Both the position numbers and the translations under genes were made by a program. From Antitrichia curtipendula (Eukaryota; Streptophyta; Bryopsida; Hypnales; Leucodontaceae): 64,000 nt of DNA. The stretch is taken from assembly GCA_951230915.1 (NCBI GenBank), contig OX579640.1:19922981-19986980 (forward strand), written 5' to 3'. A model generated the notes under the pieces. That model was not told the origin of the DNA. It was given only the letters and a program-made list of their open reading frames with translations, and did no database searches. Of this stretch, positions 12,540-24,335 are shown in pieces. Position 1 is the first letter of the stretch. Every line of letters starts with the position of its first letter.

Positions 12540-13091
12540 ATGGCAGCCATGGCGCAGGCTTCGTTCGTCACCCTCCCCGCGAGTTTGGGTGCTTCCTCTT
12601 CCCTAAGCCGAACGGGGGAGTCGTCCTCCCGCTTGCAATTCGCCGTTACCCGCGCGGCACCGCTGCGCTTGCAGAAGAAGTCGCTCGTGGCTCGCGCCTT
12701 GGTGACGGACATAGAGGATTTGTTGACGAAGGTCAAGGGGATGACTCTCGCCGACGCCAAGATTTTCACAGACCGCTTGTCGGAGGATCTCGGGATCTCT
12801 GCTCTCTCCTTCGGAGCGCCCGCTGCTGCTGCGCCTGCTGCTGCTGGAGGTGCCGCACCTGCCGTTGTGGAGGAGAAGACGGAATTCGACTTGAGCTTGG
12901 ATGAGGTGCCGGCTGCGTCCAGGATTTCGGTGATCAAGGCGGTCAGGACCTTGACTGCGTTGGGGTTGAAGGAGGCGAAGGATATGATTGACTCGTTGCC
13001 GAAGAAGGTGAAGGAGGGAATTACCAAGGAGGAGGCCGAGGAGGCGAAGAAGGTCTTGGAGACTGCGGGGGCCCAGTGCAGCATCAAATAA
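12540..13091 (+). CDS. RPL12: chloroplast 50S ribosomal protein L7/L12 (bL12c) precursor
   Basis: Intronless, 183 codons. Residues 1 to about 52 are a Ser/Ala/Arg-rich, acid-poor chloroplast transit peptide. Residues 54-90 match the L12 dimerisation domain ([20 protein letters not shown]). Residues 92-112 form the flexible Ala/Pro/Gly hinge. Residues 114-183 are the conserved C-terminal factor-binding domain, with [20 protein letters not shown] and [21 protein letters not shown]. In the plastid ribosome L12 dimers form the stalk that recruits elongation factors. The first ATG is in good context (ACAATGGC); a second in-frame ATG three codons later would change little. A TATA-like TGTATATGG is at 12,431. 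The gene is much more GC-rich than its surroundings. Its complementary strand is also open for about 265 codons, but this is a shadow caused by composition. Confidence 0.96.
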   Translation: MAAMAQASFVTLPASLGASSSLSRTGESSSRLQFAVTRAAPLRLQKKSLVARALVTDIEDLLTKVKGMTLADAKIFTDRLSEDLGISALSFGAPAAAAPAAAGGAAPAVVEEKTEFDLSLDEVPAASRISVIKAVRTLTALGLKEAKDMIDSLPKKVKEGITKEEAEEAKKVLETAGAQCSIK

Positions 13092-15161
13092 GAGGTGGTG
13101 CGCGCTGCAGGTAGTTGAGTTTATTTCATGTGCCGGGCTGAGGTTTAGGGTTCATTTCCTCGGCTTGTGGTCATGGTTTATTAGTTGAAAAAAAAAACTT
13201 AGGTTAAAGGAAAAGCGGGTTATACTTGCTACGTTGTCAAATTCTTTGCAATGCCAAATGCTGGTCGCGTCGTCGCGGCTTTTCAACCTCTTGTTTCTGC
13301 GGCTCGAGTCCTTCGTAGATACTCCTAATATTTCCTCTTTACGTTGTGATGTGAAATGTTGATTTAGAGTGTGTCTGTTATGGAAAATGTTCGCCGTGTC
13401 TCTAGTTTTAGGGATGATGTTTTGAAATGGCAGGTCGTTTTCCCGACCATGGGTTATAGATTAGGCTTCGCTGTAAGTATGAGCAGGTGGTTTATGATTG
13501 TGAACAGAGCGTCGGGAATTGGTTAGTGAACTGAACGTCGTGTGTGTTTCTGAGTGCGCAAGCTTGTAAGTCACACATTTGTTGACTTCAATTTGCGCTG
13601 CACAGTCATAAGCATCGAATTTTGAGACCAGTGGTTTACCACATTTATCAGATAAGCAATGCTTGATGTCGTGACTGTTTCCAGTATGCTCTCAATACTG
13701 GTAACACATGTTTTCTGATTCTGAGTCTACGAGTTTTGATGTCCAAACCTTCTTATGTCGACGTGTTATTCCTAATCCATGATGGTATCCAATAATCCTT
13801 ACCGACGATTTAGTGAATCTCGATTTAGAGAATCGACATCACTACTGTCATGTAGTGATGAATGTCATCTGCAACTTTCATGTCCCGTGCAACCTACTGT
13901 TTCTGGTATTGCAGACTATGAGCAGTATGAGGTGAATATCCCCGTCTGCTGCGACTGTTGCAACATTTCAACCCTGTTTGTCAATAGAGTTTACATGCAA
14001 TGTGCTTGATTGTACGTGGAGTATAAAGGGTTTCAGAAATTGGACATGCTTAGATCAACTTGTGCCATCCTCAGAACTCTTCAGCGAGGAGTAGTGACTT
14101 CTATTTGACGATATCGCTTCTTCTACGCAAGCCCTCCACAGTCTGTACCCAAGTTTTAGAGAAGGATTGAAGTCCATAAACTGTAATTTGTGGTCAGCAA
14201 TGTGCAAATTTGCGTTGAAATACATCTGCTATCATGATGAGTGCATAATGTGGCAACGCTATCGTTCCAACGTTCATGACATTCTCGTCTAAACCTACTC
14301 CTTTAGTTTTCTCCATTACAGGTGGGGATCTAAAAAACTCTCGAAAGCTTCACTTTTGTTACAGAAAGTATGCATGTTGATCGGTGAGTGACAAACATTT
14401 GGCTGTTTTGTAGCCTTTTGTTACTGGGGGTACTTACTACTTGAAATGAGCTCAAGATTGTGCTTAAAAATAGGAATTTGAATTGCTTTTCTAAGGGTGT
14501 TTGGTGTTCTTTTCTAGCTGGCATTGGTGTTCTGAGGGGTCTTTTGGTAGACAAGAATGTCTACTCTCGTGCCATATCCATCTAGCTAGAATATTGGAAC
14601 AACCACAAGCATAGATTATTTTTCAAAATAATCTGACAAATCTATTAATGAAGTACTGTGAATCAAGACTCCACATAAGTCTACACAACTTTAATGAAAT
14701 AGTCTCTACTTTTGGATAAAAAATAAGACAACAACAAAATCTAAAATGGTGGATAGTAGAAAAGTAATAACAATGTGGTATTGGTGGTCATTGTAAATAT
14801 GAATGAATCCATTTATGATATTATAGATAGAGATGACTTTGCAAGGGTATGATTTCTAGTAAAGTTTTTTTTAATTTGTTTGGGCAATATTTAGACCATC
14901 TCTATGTCTTTTCTTGATGTGTGTCAAATGTATTTTGGGTTCACTTACAAACCTCCTATTATCTCATTTTTGACAATTCGTAAGAAATTTAATTCACCTC
15001 CTAAGTCTATACAATCACTTGTATTTTGTTTTACAAGTTGATTTGCTAATGTGAAAACACCTTTAACACTTTCCCTTCCATCCCTGTTTATACACAGTGT
15101 CACAAAGCTTATTTGGATGATTTTGGATATTAGTTTATAGATAGTTTAATCGAGAGTTTAA
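13092..15161. other. RPL12 3' flank and unassigned intergenic DNA
   Basis: From 13,092 to about 14,330 base composition stays more balanced and low in repeats than the surrounding bed. It may hold 3' UTR or regulatory DNA, but I see no convincing ORF. From 14,560 to 15,161 it is AT-rich intergenic sequence. Confidence 0.4.
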
Positions 15162-16162
15162 TCCCTAAATGTTTTTTACTATGTTTTCACCAAAAACACT
15201 CCAAAATTGCCATTTCTAGTACAAGTACCAAATTTTAGAAAAAAAAACTTTTTTTGACACATAGAACTATAGGATCTTGTAATATACTGACTTGAGAACA
15301 TGTGGTAACAATTTCAGAAAATTCTAATGTGTGGATTGCAAGATATAAGCATTCAAATTCACTAAAAACATTTTTGTGGCCCAACAAAAAATAGGGCCAT
15401 GTTGCAAGCTTCACAAGCTCACTTTTCTAGTGCTTCTCATGCTGGTTTGAGAAGATGTGGCAAAAATTTCAGAAATTTCCCCTATATACATTGCAAGATA
15501 TTAGCATGCACTTTACAAGGTCACATTTGTATAAAAAAAAAAAGGTTAAAAATGGTGGTGCTTCTTTGGATTCATTCTTCGAAACAAATTGACTACATGC
15601 TTGAAAAAATTCAGGTCATTTGGAATTGTACAACATATAGGAAAAACATAGTAAGTAGAAAGAAATAGAGATTGATTTAAAACACTAAATTGTTAACAAT
15701 TTATTTATGAAATTGAAAAATGTCAATTTTAATGTTTGTAATGTTGTAATAAATAATCTACATCCTATGATTTTATTTTTTCAAAAAATATTGAAAATTG
15801 AGTCAAATAAAGTAAAGAATTTATAATTACCCACAAACTAAAACTCCTCAAAACTTTCATCAGAATAATCAAAATGGAATGATTCAAAGCTTCTGCATGT
15901 ATATAAATCTCAAAAACCAATTTCAAATTTTTATTTCTCAAAAAACTGATTGTTTTAAATTGCTTGCTGAGCAATGAAAATTACATATCATACAATACCT
16001 TTTTAACCATGTAGGCAAAATTTATGAAAATTGTTGCACTTTAAAGAAACTCCTTGGGCACAATCTGTATGACAATTTCAAAGAAAAAATTAAAATTCCA
16101 TTTGTAGTGAACTATCTAAAATAGCTATGTTGTAAAAAAAATGCAATTTGGTGCTCTAGGGA
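15162..16162. mobile_element. piggyBac-type MITE, copy 2
   Basis: Intact TTAA lies on both sides (15,158-15,161 and 16,163-16,166). The left end is TCCCTAAATG and the right end GGTGCTCTAGGGA. The interior is collinear with copy 1: the TTTTCACCAAAAACACTCC block, TAGGATCTTGTA, TTGGAATTGTACAACATATA, and a TATGTTGTAAAA-type subterminal stretch. It is 1,001 bp long and non-coding. Confidence 0.8.
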
Positions 16163-16224
16163 TTAAATATTATACATCATTCTAAAATATTTTGTTCTTT
16201 TCAAAGTATTCACAACCTCTTTAA

Positions 16225-17010
16225 CCCCTAAAGTCCCAAGGCCATTTTTCTGTCACATTAGATGAGATTTTTGGATTGAAAGGGCTACAAATTTCCGGAC
16301 TATTGGAAATGTGCGGGAACTATACCAAATCAAACCCAAATTACTAGTCTAATGTAGCAAAACTACTACCACATTAGATAATGACATTTAATTTAAAAAT
16401 TTTAAAAAAATTAAATTAAATTCATTATTATTTTTAATTCTGGCTAGTAGTGGTTGGTTCCCAACATTGGAGACAAGCTTGAAATAGCCCTCCAATAGAG
16501 CTAAAAAAGATCTACTGAAAAACGATTCAAAATTGTTAATTTTGTTGCGTTCGTCCAAGAAAAAAATTAATTAATTAATTATATACTTTAGAATCCAACC
16601 TTAGGATCTTGTACTTCTCTTGTTTTAGATCATGCGGTAAGAATTTCTTAAAGTTTGACCGTACAAATTGGAACATATCAGAATTCAAAGTTGGAAAAAA
16701 TGTTTTTTTGAACACTAACATGCAATTTCAGATGACTTTGACCGCCATTTGTGGAATTTTTCACTACAGACTTTGAATTTTAAAAATTGTGTTGAAAAAT
16801 TGAGTTGAAAGTCTAAGAATTTAAAAAAATTTAAAAAGAAAAAAAGTTGATTATTGTTCTTTATAAAATAAAAAATAAAAAATAATATTCCCAAAAAACT
16901 AACGTGTTTTTCTATCTTCACAAAAAGTTTCAAAAAATCATGATGAATATTGAGGTCGTAGGAGCCTATCCAAAATCTATTTTGTTCTCCGAGGGGACAA
17001 TGGGACTTCA
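16225..17010. mobile_element. piggyBac-like termini of a second subfamily (fragmentary)
   Basis: TTAA at 16,221-16,224 is followed by CCCCTAAAGTCCCAAGG. Near 16,990-17,010 the inverse type of end appears (GGGACTTCAGGACC). A related left end occurs at about 17,901 after TTAA (CTCCTAAAGTCCTATTG), with shared subterminal GATTTTGGRTAGGCTC. Pairing of these particular ends is uncertain. Confidence 0.4.
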
Positions 17011-17252
17011 GGACCAAAAGTTTGTATGCTATTAAATTAGTATTAAAATTACATTAGATCCTTGTTTATGGCCAAAAGGTGTATGGGTGGGACAAACACT
17101 CAACTTTAATAAAATAAATAAATAAACATGATCAAGTTGCCTATAATCATGCATTGTTGTCATTCCAAAAGAAATTGAAATTGGATAAGAAAATAAACCT
17201 AATGTTTAATAAGAATTGAACGAGTCAAATAGAGATTGATATTTTGTGAGGT

Positions 17253-18871
17253 ACATCTAGATTTCTAAGGCCAGTTTTGCTCAAAACCCACTTAAAACTG
17301 CCATTTCAAATGCAAAGACCTAAAAAAACAAAAAAATGATATTTTTTTATAATTTAACTATAGGATCTTAAATTTTACTAGTAGGAGATTACGTGGTAAA
17401 TTTTTTGCAAATTTTGACCATACATATTGCAAGATATTATCATTTAAAGCAAAAAAGAATTTTTTAAGAACCGTGCTTTATAATTTCAGATGAATTTGAT
17501 TGCCATTTGTAGAACATTTTTGCATTGAATTTTGAATCCAACTTTTTTTTTACATTTGTTACCATATTAGGTATATTTCCACGTATTTTTATATGAAAAA
17601 ATTGTAGAACACATCCCAAAGGATACACTAAAATCCTACAATGTGCTACAACAACACTAGCATGTGAGCTTAGAAATGAGAGCCTAGGAGCCTTGCGTCT
17701 AGGCTTAAGTAGGTACCCTACAACCATTGAAGGTGCATGTAGTAAAGGTACCTATGAACACCTAATAAGTGCATTGTCAAGTGCAATGTTGCCCTCCCCC
17801 CCCAAGTGCAAGGATGTCTAATTTTGGATATTAAATAAAAATGAGTGTAATTGACAACGTTATAGAAATATTTTAAACATACATTTATTTTTGAATTAGC
17901 CTTTAACTCCTAAAGTCCTATTGTCTCTATTGGACCAAGGACAAAAGATTTTGGGTAGGCTCTTATTGTCTCGATTTTTGCAATAAATTTCTGAAGCTCT
18001 TTCTAAAGATGCTAAATTCCAAGAGCTTTGTGGACAAGATAACCACACCCATAAGCGTCACTATACCCATAAACATCACCTCTGAAATCTTGAAAAATCT
18101 TGGAAAGTGAATAGATGTGATTACAAGGATGTACTACATCTGAATATCAGATCCTAGTGTTGGTATTAGGTGCATGTATAGTTGGCTCTTTAAAAATTCA
18201 CAACTAATTTTCACATTGTCCAAATAATACAATTGAAAGTGCATTGGAATTATTTTTTTCTTGCTAATAGGGTCCAATAATTTGTTGGATGTGTATTAGT
18301 AGACACCGTATCCAAACCCCTTAAATGAACGGTTATGGGTGCTGCTACCCTATACAACTTTTGTAATAAGAGGTGGCTCAATTAAGAAGTTATTGACATT
18401 TTTTTACAGAATGAAACTCTATTTAAAGGCAAATTGGATAAGGGAATTTTGGCTTGACTTTGAGAGGGCAACCTTTGGGTAAGGAATTCACTCCAATAGT
18501 TGGTCAATATGAAAAAGAGAAGAGATCTATGTCCAATGTTATTGCATATTGAGGTTTCTTAGCATGTGAGCCTAGGAACTTAAGCCCATAAACCTAGGCA
18601 CCTATGTTATAGGCACCTTCCATGGTTATAAAATATCTCATATTATAAGTATGTATATTGTAGGTGCCTATATTATAAACACCTTCCATGGTTATAGGAT
18701 ACCTTGTTATAAGTACATGTGTTATGGTCACCTTCAATGGTCATAGAATACCTACTTATGAACTACGCATAAACCTATTCAGAAACCTAGGCTCATAGAC
18801 CCTCATTTCTAGGCTTACGTACATGCTAGTGTGATTGAGTTGCCAAAAAATGCTACTTGGTCCTTTAGGTA
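17253..18871. mobile_element. degraded piggyBac-type MITE with an inserted palindrome-rich element
   Basis: The right end TTGGTCCTTTAGGTA followed by TTAA (18,872-18,875) is preceded by TTGCCAAAAAATGC, as in copy 1. The left side near 17,255-17,460 resembles the family left half (CTATAGGATCTT, TTGCAAGATATTATCATTTAAAG). In between lie TIR-like stretches containing CTAGCATGTGA (17,650; 18,553; inverse near 18,822) and repeats of CACCTTCCATGGTTATA, a family also seen at 57,165-57,720. The structure is mosaic and the boundaries are approximate. Confidence 0.4.
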
Positions 18872-18875
18872 TTAA

Positions 18876-21360
18876 CAATGTTATGCATGCAATTCTCTTA
18901 TTCATGCGTGGAGGTGCATGCGACTCTCTAACTCTCTTATTATTGATGAATATTACTACATACTTGTATAGTAACAATAAATATTTATATAGTATAAAAT
19001 GATGAGAAATTGGTGAGGGACAACCTAATCTCACTATTCAAAGTACAAAAGAGTTGACCCAATGAAATCAATACAACAACTCCAATCTAATAAATGTTTG
19101 GATGTATCTAATAATTGATTGGTGGCAATACCATCAATCCTCCACTATAATATCATTCAACGTTCGGAAAGTTTTTGGAGCTATCGTGGTAATTTGCCTC
19201 TTCTTTGTAGAAGGAGTCGGGTTTTTTTTCCATAGACACCAGTTGCAACCTCTCCTTATCAAAATCTCCTCGTTCATTTCCTCTAGTATGAAATTTTCAC
19301 CAATCGCTTCCCTTCAACTTCAAATTTGGAAAGCCTACAATCCTCTTCTTTCATAGACATGCTGGTTTTGATACTAAACTCCAAATTTCATTACAACGGG
19401 CAAGCACACACAATAGAAGAAGGATTGGCTGTTGCTTTCATGAAATTGTTATTCAAAATGGGCAAAATGGATTCTAGCATGTTCCTATGGTCTCAATATT
19501 TGTCATGATTTTTTGAATTCTTTTGTCAAGATAGAAAAATACATTAGCATTTTGAAAATATAATTTTTATTTCAATTAGTGCCCGGGAGCAAAAGTTATA
19601 GCACAAAAAGTCCAAATTTTAGTTTGTATAGATTGTATTTTTATCTATATAGAAAGTTTTTATGCACTCCATTTGAATTTGTTATGCAAAAATTAGAAAC
19701 AATCTTATTTTTTAGGCAATTAGAGCATCTTTTTGAAAAAATAACTTATAGAATTCTTCTCTAAATTCAATTTTCACAATTTTTCAAATAAAAAAGGTTT
19801 TACAAGGTTTAAATCTCTTGCTAGAACAATCTCACGATTGAGATTAAAGAAGGCAACCCATTTCTACCCACTATTCAAATACACATATGTACGTGGTGGA
19901 TTTTTTGCTAGGAATCTTTTTCCATATGTAGAAATAGAATTCAAATGGTTTCTATAAATTTTTAAATTATTAAATCTCAAAAAATAATTAGTATAAATTT
20001 TTTAGCTGAAGATTTTATTTGATCCATACCAATCATATAGACCTTTCTATTTCTAGCTAAGGGTTGGTTGCAAAATCCAACAAGGATTGGTTGCAATATT
20101 AAGAGTCTTATAGCTAATGATAATGCATTAGAATTGCGCCAAGAATTGAGCCATAATTTATCACTGTTCATTATTTCCTGCACGGAAAGAAAATAGTCTA
20201 CATTGCCAAAATGGGAGGGTGGTCAGGAATGGGTTGCTTCCCTTAGATTCCATAATTCAATCTTAAACCTACTTCTACATAACAATTTTTTAATGAGTGA
20301 AACCTAAGTGTGTGTTTTTGAATTTTTTTTCCTATACTCTCACTTCTTCATCATATAAAATTAGAAATTCAAAATCAGTAGAGCAAAATTTTAAGTTAAA
20401 AAGGTTCAAAGCCAAAAAATGTAGTTGAGCAATGTGCAAAAAGACTTGTTTCCTTCGCTTTAAATGCAAATATCTTGCAATCTACACAGTCAAAGTTTTT
20501 GAAATTTCCTCGATACATTCTTACACTAGTTCAATACAATATTTTATGATTATATATGCAAAAAAAGATATTAATTTTGAAAGAGCAATTTTGAGTGGCT
20601 TTTGATGGAAAAAATGGCAATTGTGTTCTATATTATCACTCTACAAAAATTCTTTGAAATGCCACAATAGGTAGTTTATAAGATTATTGGATAGGACTGT
20701 ACAGTACATGAAGGTCTACTTCATTTACAAAATTTTCAGTCAATTTTCACTAGAAAGTTCAACAACTTTAGGAAGCTCTAGCATGCTAAAAAATGGACCA
20801 ATATACAAATTATGAATTGCATTGGAATCACACTGAAGTCTACTTTATCATCATTACAAATACACATATCTAATTGAAAATCATACAAAGAATTTCATGT
20901 TTTCTATATACTATGTACTATCTAGATTATCAACATTTATGAAAATTATTACTTGTATTCAATGGTATATATAAGAAATGAACCTTCACAATTGCTTTAG
21001 AGACATTTATTCTCATACCACTTGAATTGCTTGTATGATTTCTTGCTTGTTCTTCACCCAAAATGCAAAAAAAATTTGATTGCTCTTTGTGAAATGGTAG
21101 ATAGTATATAAAAGGAATCCAAATTGTTGTAGAATTTTAAATTATAAATTATTCATTTTTCACATGTTACAAAGTTGAAGTGCCCTTCATTGCAATTCAA
21201 TGCAATTTTCAGCGCAATTTTCGGTTTCAAAATCGGTTCATTTTTTATCATGCTAGATCTTTCTAAAGTTGCTGAATTTTCTAGTGAACACTGACTGAAA
21301 AATTCGTAAACGAACTGTAGGGCACTGTACATAACATTTCAGAGCGGTTACAGGTTAGGG
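18876..21360. other. AT-rich intergenic DNA with repeat fragments
   Basis: No gene recognised. About 20,440-20,640 is a degraded reverse-orientation fragment of the piggyBac MITE interior (AATATCTTGCAATCTACAC and GAGTGGCTTTTGATGG-type text). The rest is low-complexity AT-rich sequence. Confidence 0.4.
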
Positions 21361-21709
21361 GTAGCGGTTGGTCAGTGGTCGCAGGCCGCTTCCATTTCCA
21401 TTACAAAAATCCAATTGTCAGTCACTGCCATCAGCTTCAAAAGTCACTGGCGGCCCAAGGAAACGCAGCCAGCAGCAACCTGATAAACAACACTTGTGGG
21501 CCTCACAGTTTGAATCGGTAGCCCCAAGACTAAGCACGTGGGGCACTGTGGGCCACTCACTCAAAGTCCAACAGACAACTAATATGTTAATGAGCACTCA
21601 AGGCGAACAAACCGAAAGTACCATAAAATAATGTCATTGCTGCAGACAAATCTGATGAAAGATGCTGATACGTACCTTACGTTGATGACGCGAACGAGGA
21701 AACTACCAA

Positions 21710-21778
21710 CACGAACATGAAAGTTCCAAATGCACGAACATGGAAGTTCCAAACGCACGAACATGAAAGTTCCAAATG
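21710..21778. repeat. three 23-bp tandem repeats
   Basis: CACGAACATGAAAGTTCCAAATG-type units start at 21,710, 21,733 and 21,756, with two variable bases. They lie about 0.45 kb beyond the 3' end of the EF-hand gene. Short frames cross the repeat, but nothing supports a protein. Confidence 0.85.
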
Positions 21779-22226
21779 CACGCACAATTGTGCAATCTAT
21801 TTCAAAATTGGATTCTCTTCGCAGGAAAGAGAACAAGGTAACTACAAGAAGTAGTTGATGAGTGCCTCTTGCTTGGTGAAGGGAAAAATCGGTAACTGAA
21901 GTAAAAGAATTCAGCTCCAAGCAGAGGAACATTGATTGATAGAAATTCTACACAAATTCTATTGAGTTCTTAACCTAACTTTTCATCATTATCATCATCT
22001 CAAGCTCTGTCACGAGCTTCGTTGCCTTGCATCGGTACCTGACGATAGGAACTTATGCCGTACTAGGGGATTGTGAGCAACGCGTAGTACGTTCTTCTAC
22101 TCACATTGCGCCTGTCGTTCCTATGTTATTATACCGCCAATGTGTGAACGCACCGTCACACTAAGACAGATGCATTGTAACCTACATATCAAATTCGTGG
22201 AAGAAAAAGCTCTAGAAATTCCAAAT

Positions 22227-22763
22227 TTATTGCGCACCGGGAGAGCTCATAAGAAGGCAGAAGTCTTGGAACGTCACGTGCTGCCGATCCGATCCCGTCG
22301 CGGTTTGCACCATAGCAAGAATCTCCTCTTTGGACAAAGCTTGCCCTAGGGTTTCCATCACGCCGCTCAAATCCTCTGCGGTCAAAACGCCATCCCCGTT
22401 CCGATCCAACACACGGAAAATCTCTCCCAAGGCCTGGTTCCCAAGGGATGGCGACCTCGGTGTAATCCGCGGCTGCACCAACGACAGAAACTCCTCAAAG
22501 TCCACGGCGCCGTTCCCGTCCCTATCCGCAAGCGTTATCATACTCTCCACATCCTCATCACCGTGCTCACTCTTGAGAGAATATTGCAAGAAATACATCA
22601 AGTCCGAGGCCTTAATTGTGCCATCGCCATCCCGGTCCATTAAATCAAATGCCTCCTTCAGCTGCGCTTCCTGCCAACCGCTGGAAACGCGTGAGGAAGG
22701 ACTACTCTGGAGGTGCATTCTCCGGTGCTTGCTGCACTCGCCGGAAGTCCCCTCGTAACACAT
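22227..22763 (-). CDS. calmodulin-like EF-hand calcium sensor
   Basis: Intronless, 178 residues. Four EF-hand positions are visible. Loop 1 is DRDGDGTIKASD (residues 43-54), loop 2 DRDGNGAVDFEE (80-91) and loop 3 DRNGDGVLTAED (120-131). A fourth loop near 156-167 has lost most calcium ligands. The protein should therefore bind about three calcium ions and relay calcium signals to partners, as plant CML proteins do. The N-terminal 30 residues are basic and Ser-rich and contain Cys2 and Cys10; there is no Gly2, so N-myristoylation is not predicted. The first ATG gives the full frame. The stop codon overlaps an AATAAA (about 22,225-22,230). The upstream transcribed strand is GA-rich (22,800-22,840), as in many plant 5' UTRs. 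No neighbour suggests a specific pathway. Confidence 0.9.
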   Translation of the reverse strand: MCYEGTSGECSKHRRMHLQSSPSSRVSSGWQEAQLKEAFDLMDRDGDGTIKASDLMYFLQYSLKSEHGDEDVESMITLADRDGNGAVDFEEFLSLVQPRITPRSPSLGNQALGEIFRVLDRNGDGVLTAEDLSGVMETLGQALSKEEILAMVQTATGSDRQHVTFQDFCLLMSSPGAQ

Positions 22764-22797
22764 CTTGGTCCGAAACCTCGAATCCGAAACTACAACC

Positions 22798-22842
22798 TCC
22801 CCCCTCTCACTCTCCTCTCACTCTCCTCTCTCCTCTGCTCTT
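22798..22842 (-). promoter_or_regulatory. GA-rich 5' leader/promoter tract of the EF-hand gene
   Basis: The plus strand reads repeated CTCTCACTCTCCTCTC-type text, hence a GA-rich tract 35-80 bp upstream of the start codon on the coding strand. Such tracts are common in plant 5' UTRs and core promoters. Its function here is inference. Confidence 0.4.
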
Positions 22843-23299
22843 CGATATGCAAACTTGAACAAACAATCTTAAGGTACGCCACTGAAATTCCTTCTCCACA
22901 ATCCCAACAAATCAGAACTCCAATGCTCGAAAGGAGATGATTCGGCAATGCGAGTTGAAAGTTTCGACGAGAGCTCAAGTGTTTTGAGACAAACTTGTGA
23001 AATTCCGAATAGCGGAGCTTGGTGATGAACTTCAAATCAAATGAGACGGCGGAGTTCAGGAAAAGCTTAATGAGCGCAGGAAGAGTGAAGACATGAATAG
23101 AATGTGGGGCAACGGCAAACTTAAGAAGGGAATGCTCATCATGTGGCGACTTGAGGCTCAAGCTGTGTGGCGGACGTGGGGGCTCAGGAGGAACGTTCGT
23201 GAGAAGAAGGGGCGCCGGAACGTTTCGGGTCAGGAGATTTTTCGTCTCTGGTGCCAACGTCTCGTCCACGGAACGACGAAGTTTGTATGTGGCTGGTGA

Positions 23300-24335
23300 G
23301 AGTCTGAGATTTCACTGGCCGTGTTTTAACCCCGAAAAGCATTAAGGTAGTCTGCTCTTAAAGCGACCATTTAAGAGCTGATCGCTTAGTTCGGGGAAGC
23401 TAAACTCCTCAAACCAATTTTCAGTAAATTTTCATAGGAAGAATGGTGGAATTGGCATCTAACCCAAGTCGTTTCATATTTTTTGAACATTTGTAGAATA
23501 AGTTAGGAATTTTCAAAGATTACTGTTGTAGGGACCTATTTGTAACCATAGGTCTCTCAAAATCCGTTCCCTTGCAACTTGTAAAGAGATGTGGGGAAAC
23601 CAAGGAGATTGATTGGCTCTTGCAATAAATAACTCTTTGTTCTCAATCCACTCAATGGCTAAAGAGGTCCATTTAAGGATCACCTCATGTCCATTCCAGA
23701 GCTTATTATAGGAGCAGTTTGAAGAAGATGGGCGCTTTTGGAACAGACTACCTTAGAGGATGTCTTTTGGCCTTTGGATATTTTCAAGGAGGCCTGAAGG
23801 ATGAAAAAAAAAAAATTCACACAATTTATTGGGGGAGTAGTTTCTTAAACACAATATCAATAAAAGATTTTGGATAGTCTCTCCTTTTGATATACTTTGA
23901 CTTTCCTGCATAAATAAATGGCAGATTCATGTATTACACACTATGTAATATGTTTGTGCAATTTCTTCTTTCTCTGGATTTGCATTTAAGCCATAAAAAA
24001 TAAAATAAAATAAAACTTAACCCCTAATGATCCAAGGGGGGGTATTTTCAAAATGATCCAAAACTGCCAAGAGCTTGGGCAATTTTTGTGTTCATTTTTT
24101 CTTGAAATCAAATACAATGCAACCATAGGATCTCAAAGTCAATATTGAGAGTGAGTACTTTAAAAAAATTCAGATGATTTGATTGCATGGCTTAGGAAAT
24201 ATTTAAGTTTGAAGTTTTATTTGGGTCAATGGAAATACAAGGTAGTACACTTTGAAGGAACATATCTTTGTGAGAATATTTTGAAATGATACCCTTTTGT
24301 GCTTAGTGAAAGATAAGAGAATTGAAAATGTACAT
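23300..24335. other. intergenic DNA with piggyBac-like end
   Basis: No gene seen. TTAA at 24,017-24,020 is followed by CCCCTAATGATCC, a piggyBac-type terminus, with AAAACTGCCAAGAG shortly after as in the MITE family. No partner end was found. Confidence 0.4.

Noticed and set aside
12290..13087. 265-codon frame on the minus strand opposite RPL12
   Set aside because: It mirrors the GC-rich L12 coding sequence and has no recognisable domain. The plus-strand product is unmistakable.
22225..22230. AATAAA as a poly(A) signal of the EF-hand gene
   Set aside because: It overlaps the stop codon, so it is unlikely to be the functional signal unless the 3' UTR is extremely short.
22330..22858. Plus-strand frames opposite the EF-hand gene
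   Set aside because: They are complements of the EF-hand coding sequence, with no domain of their own.
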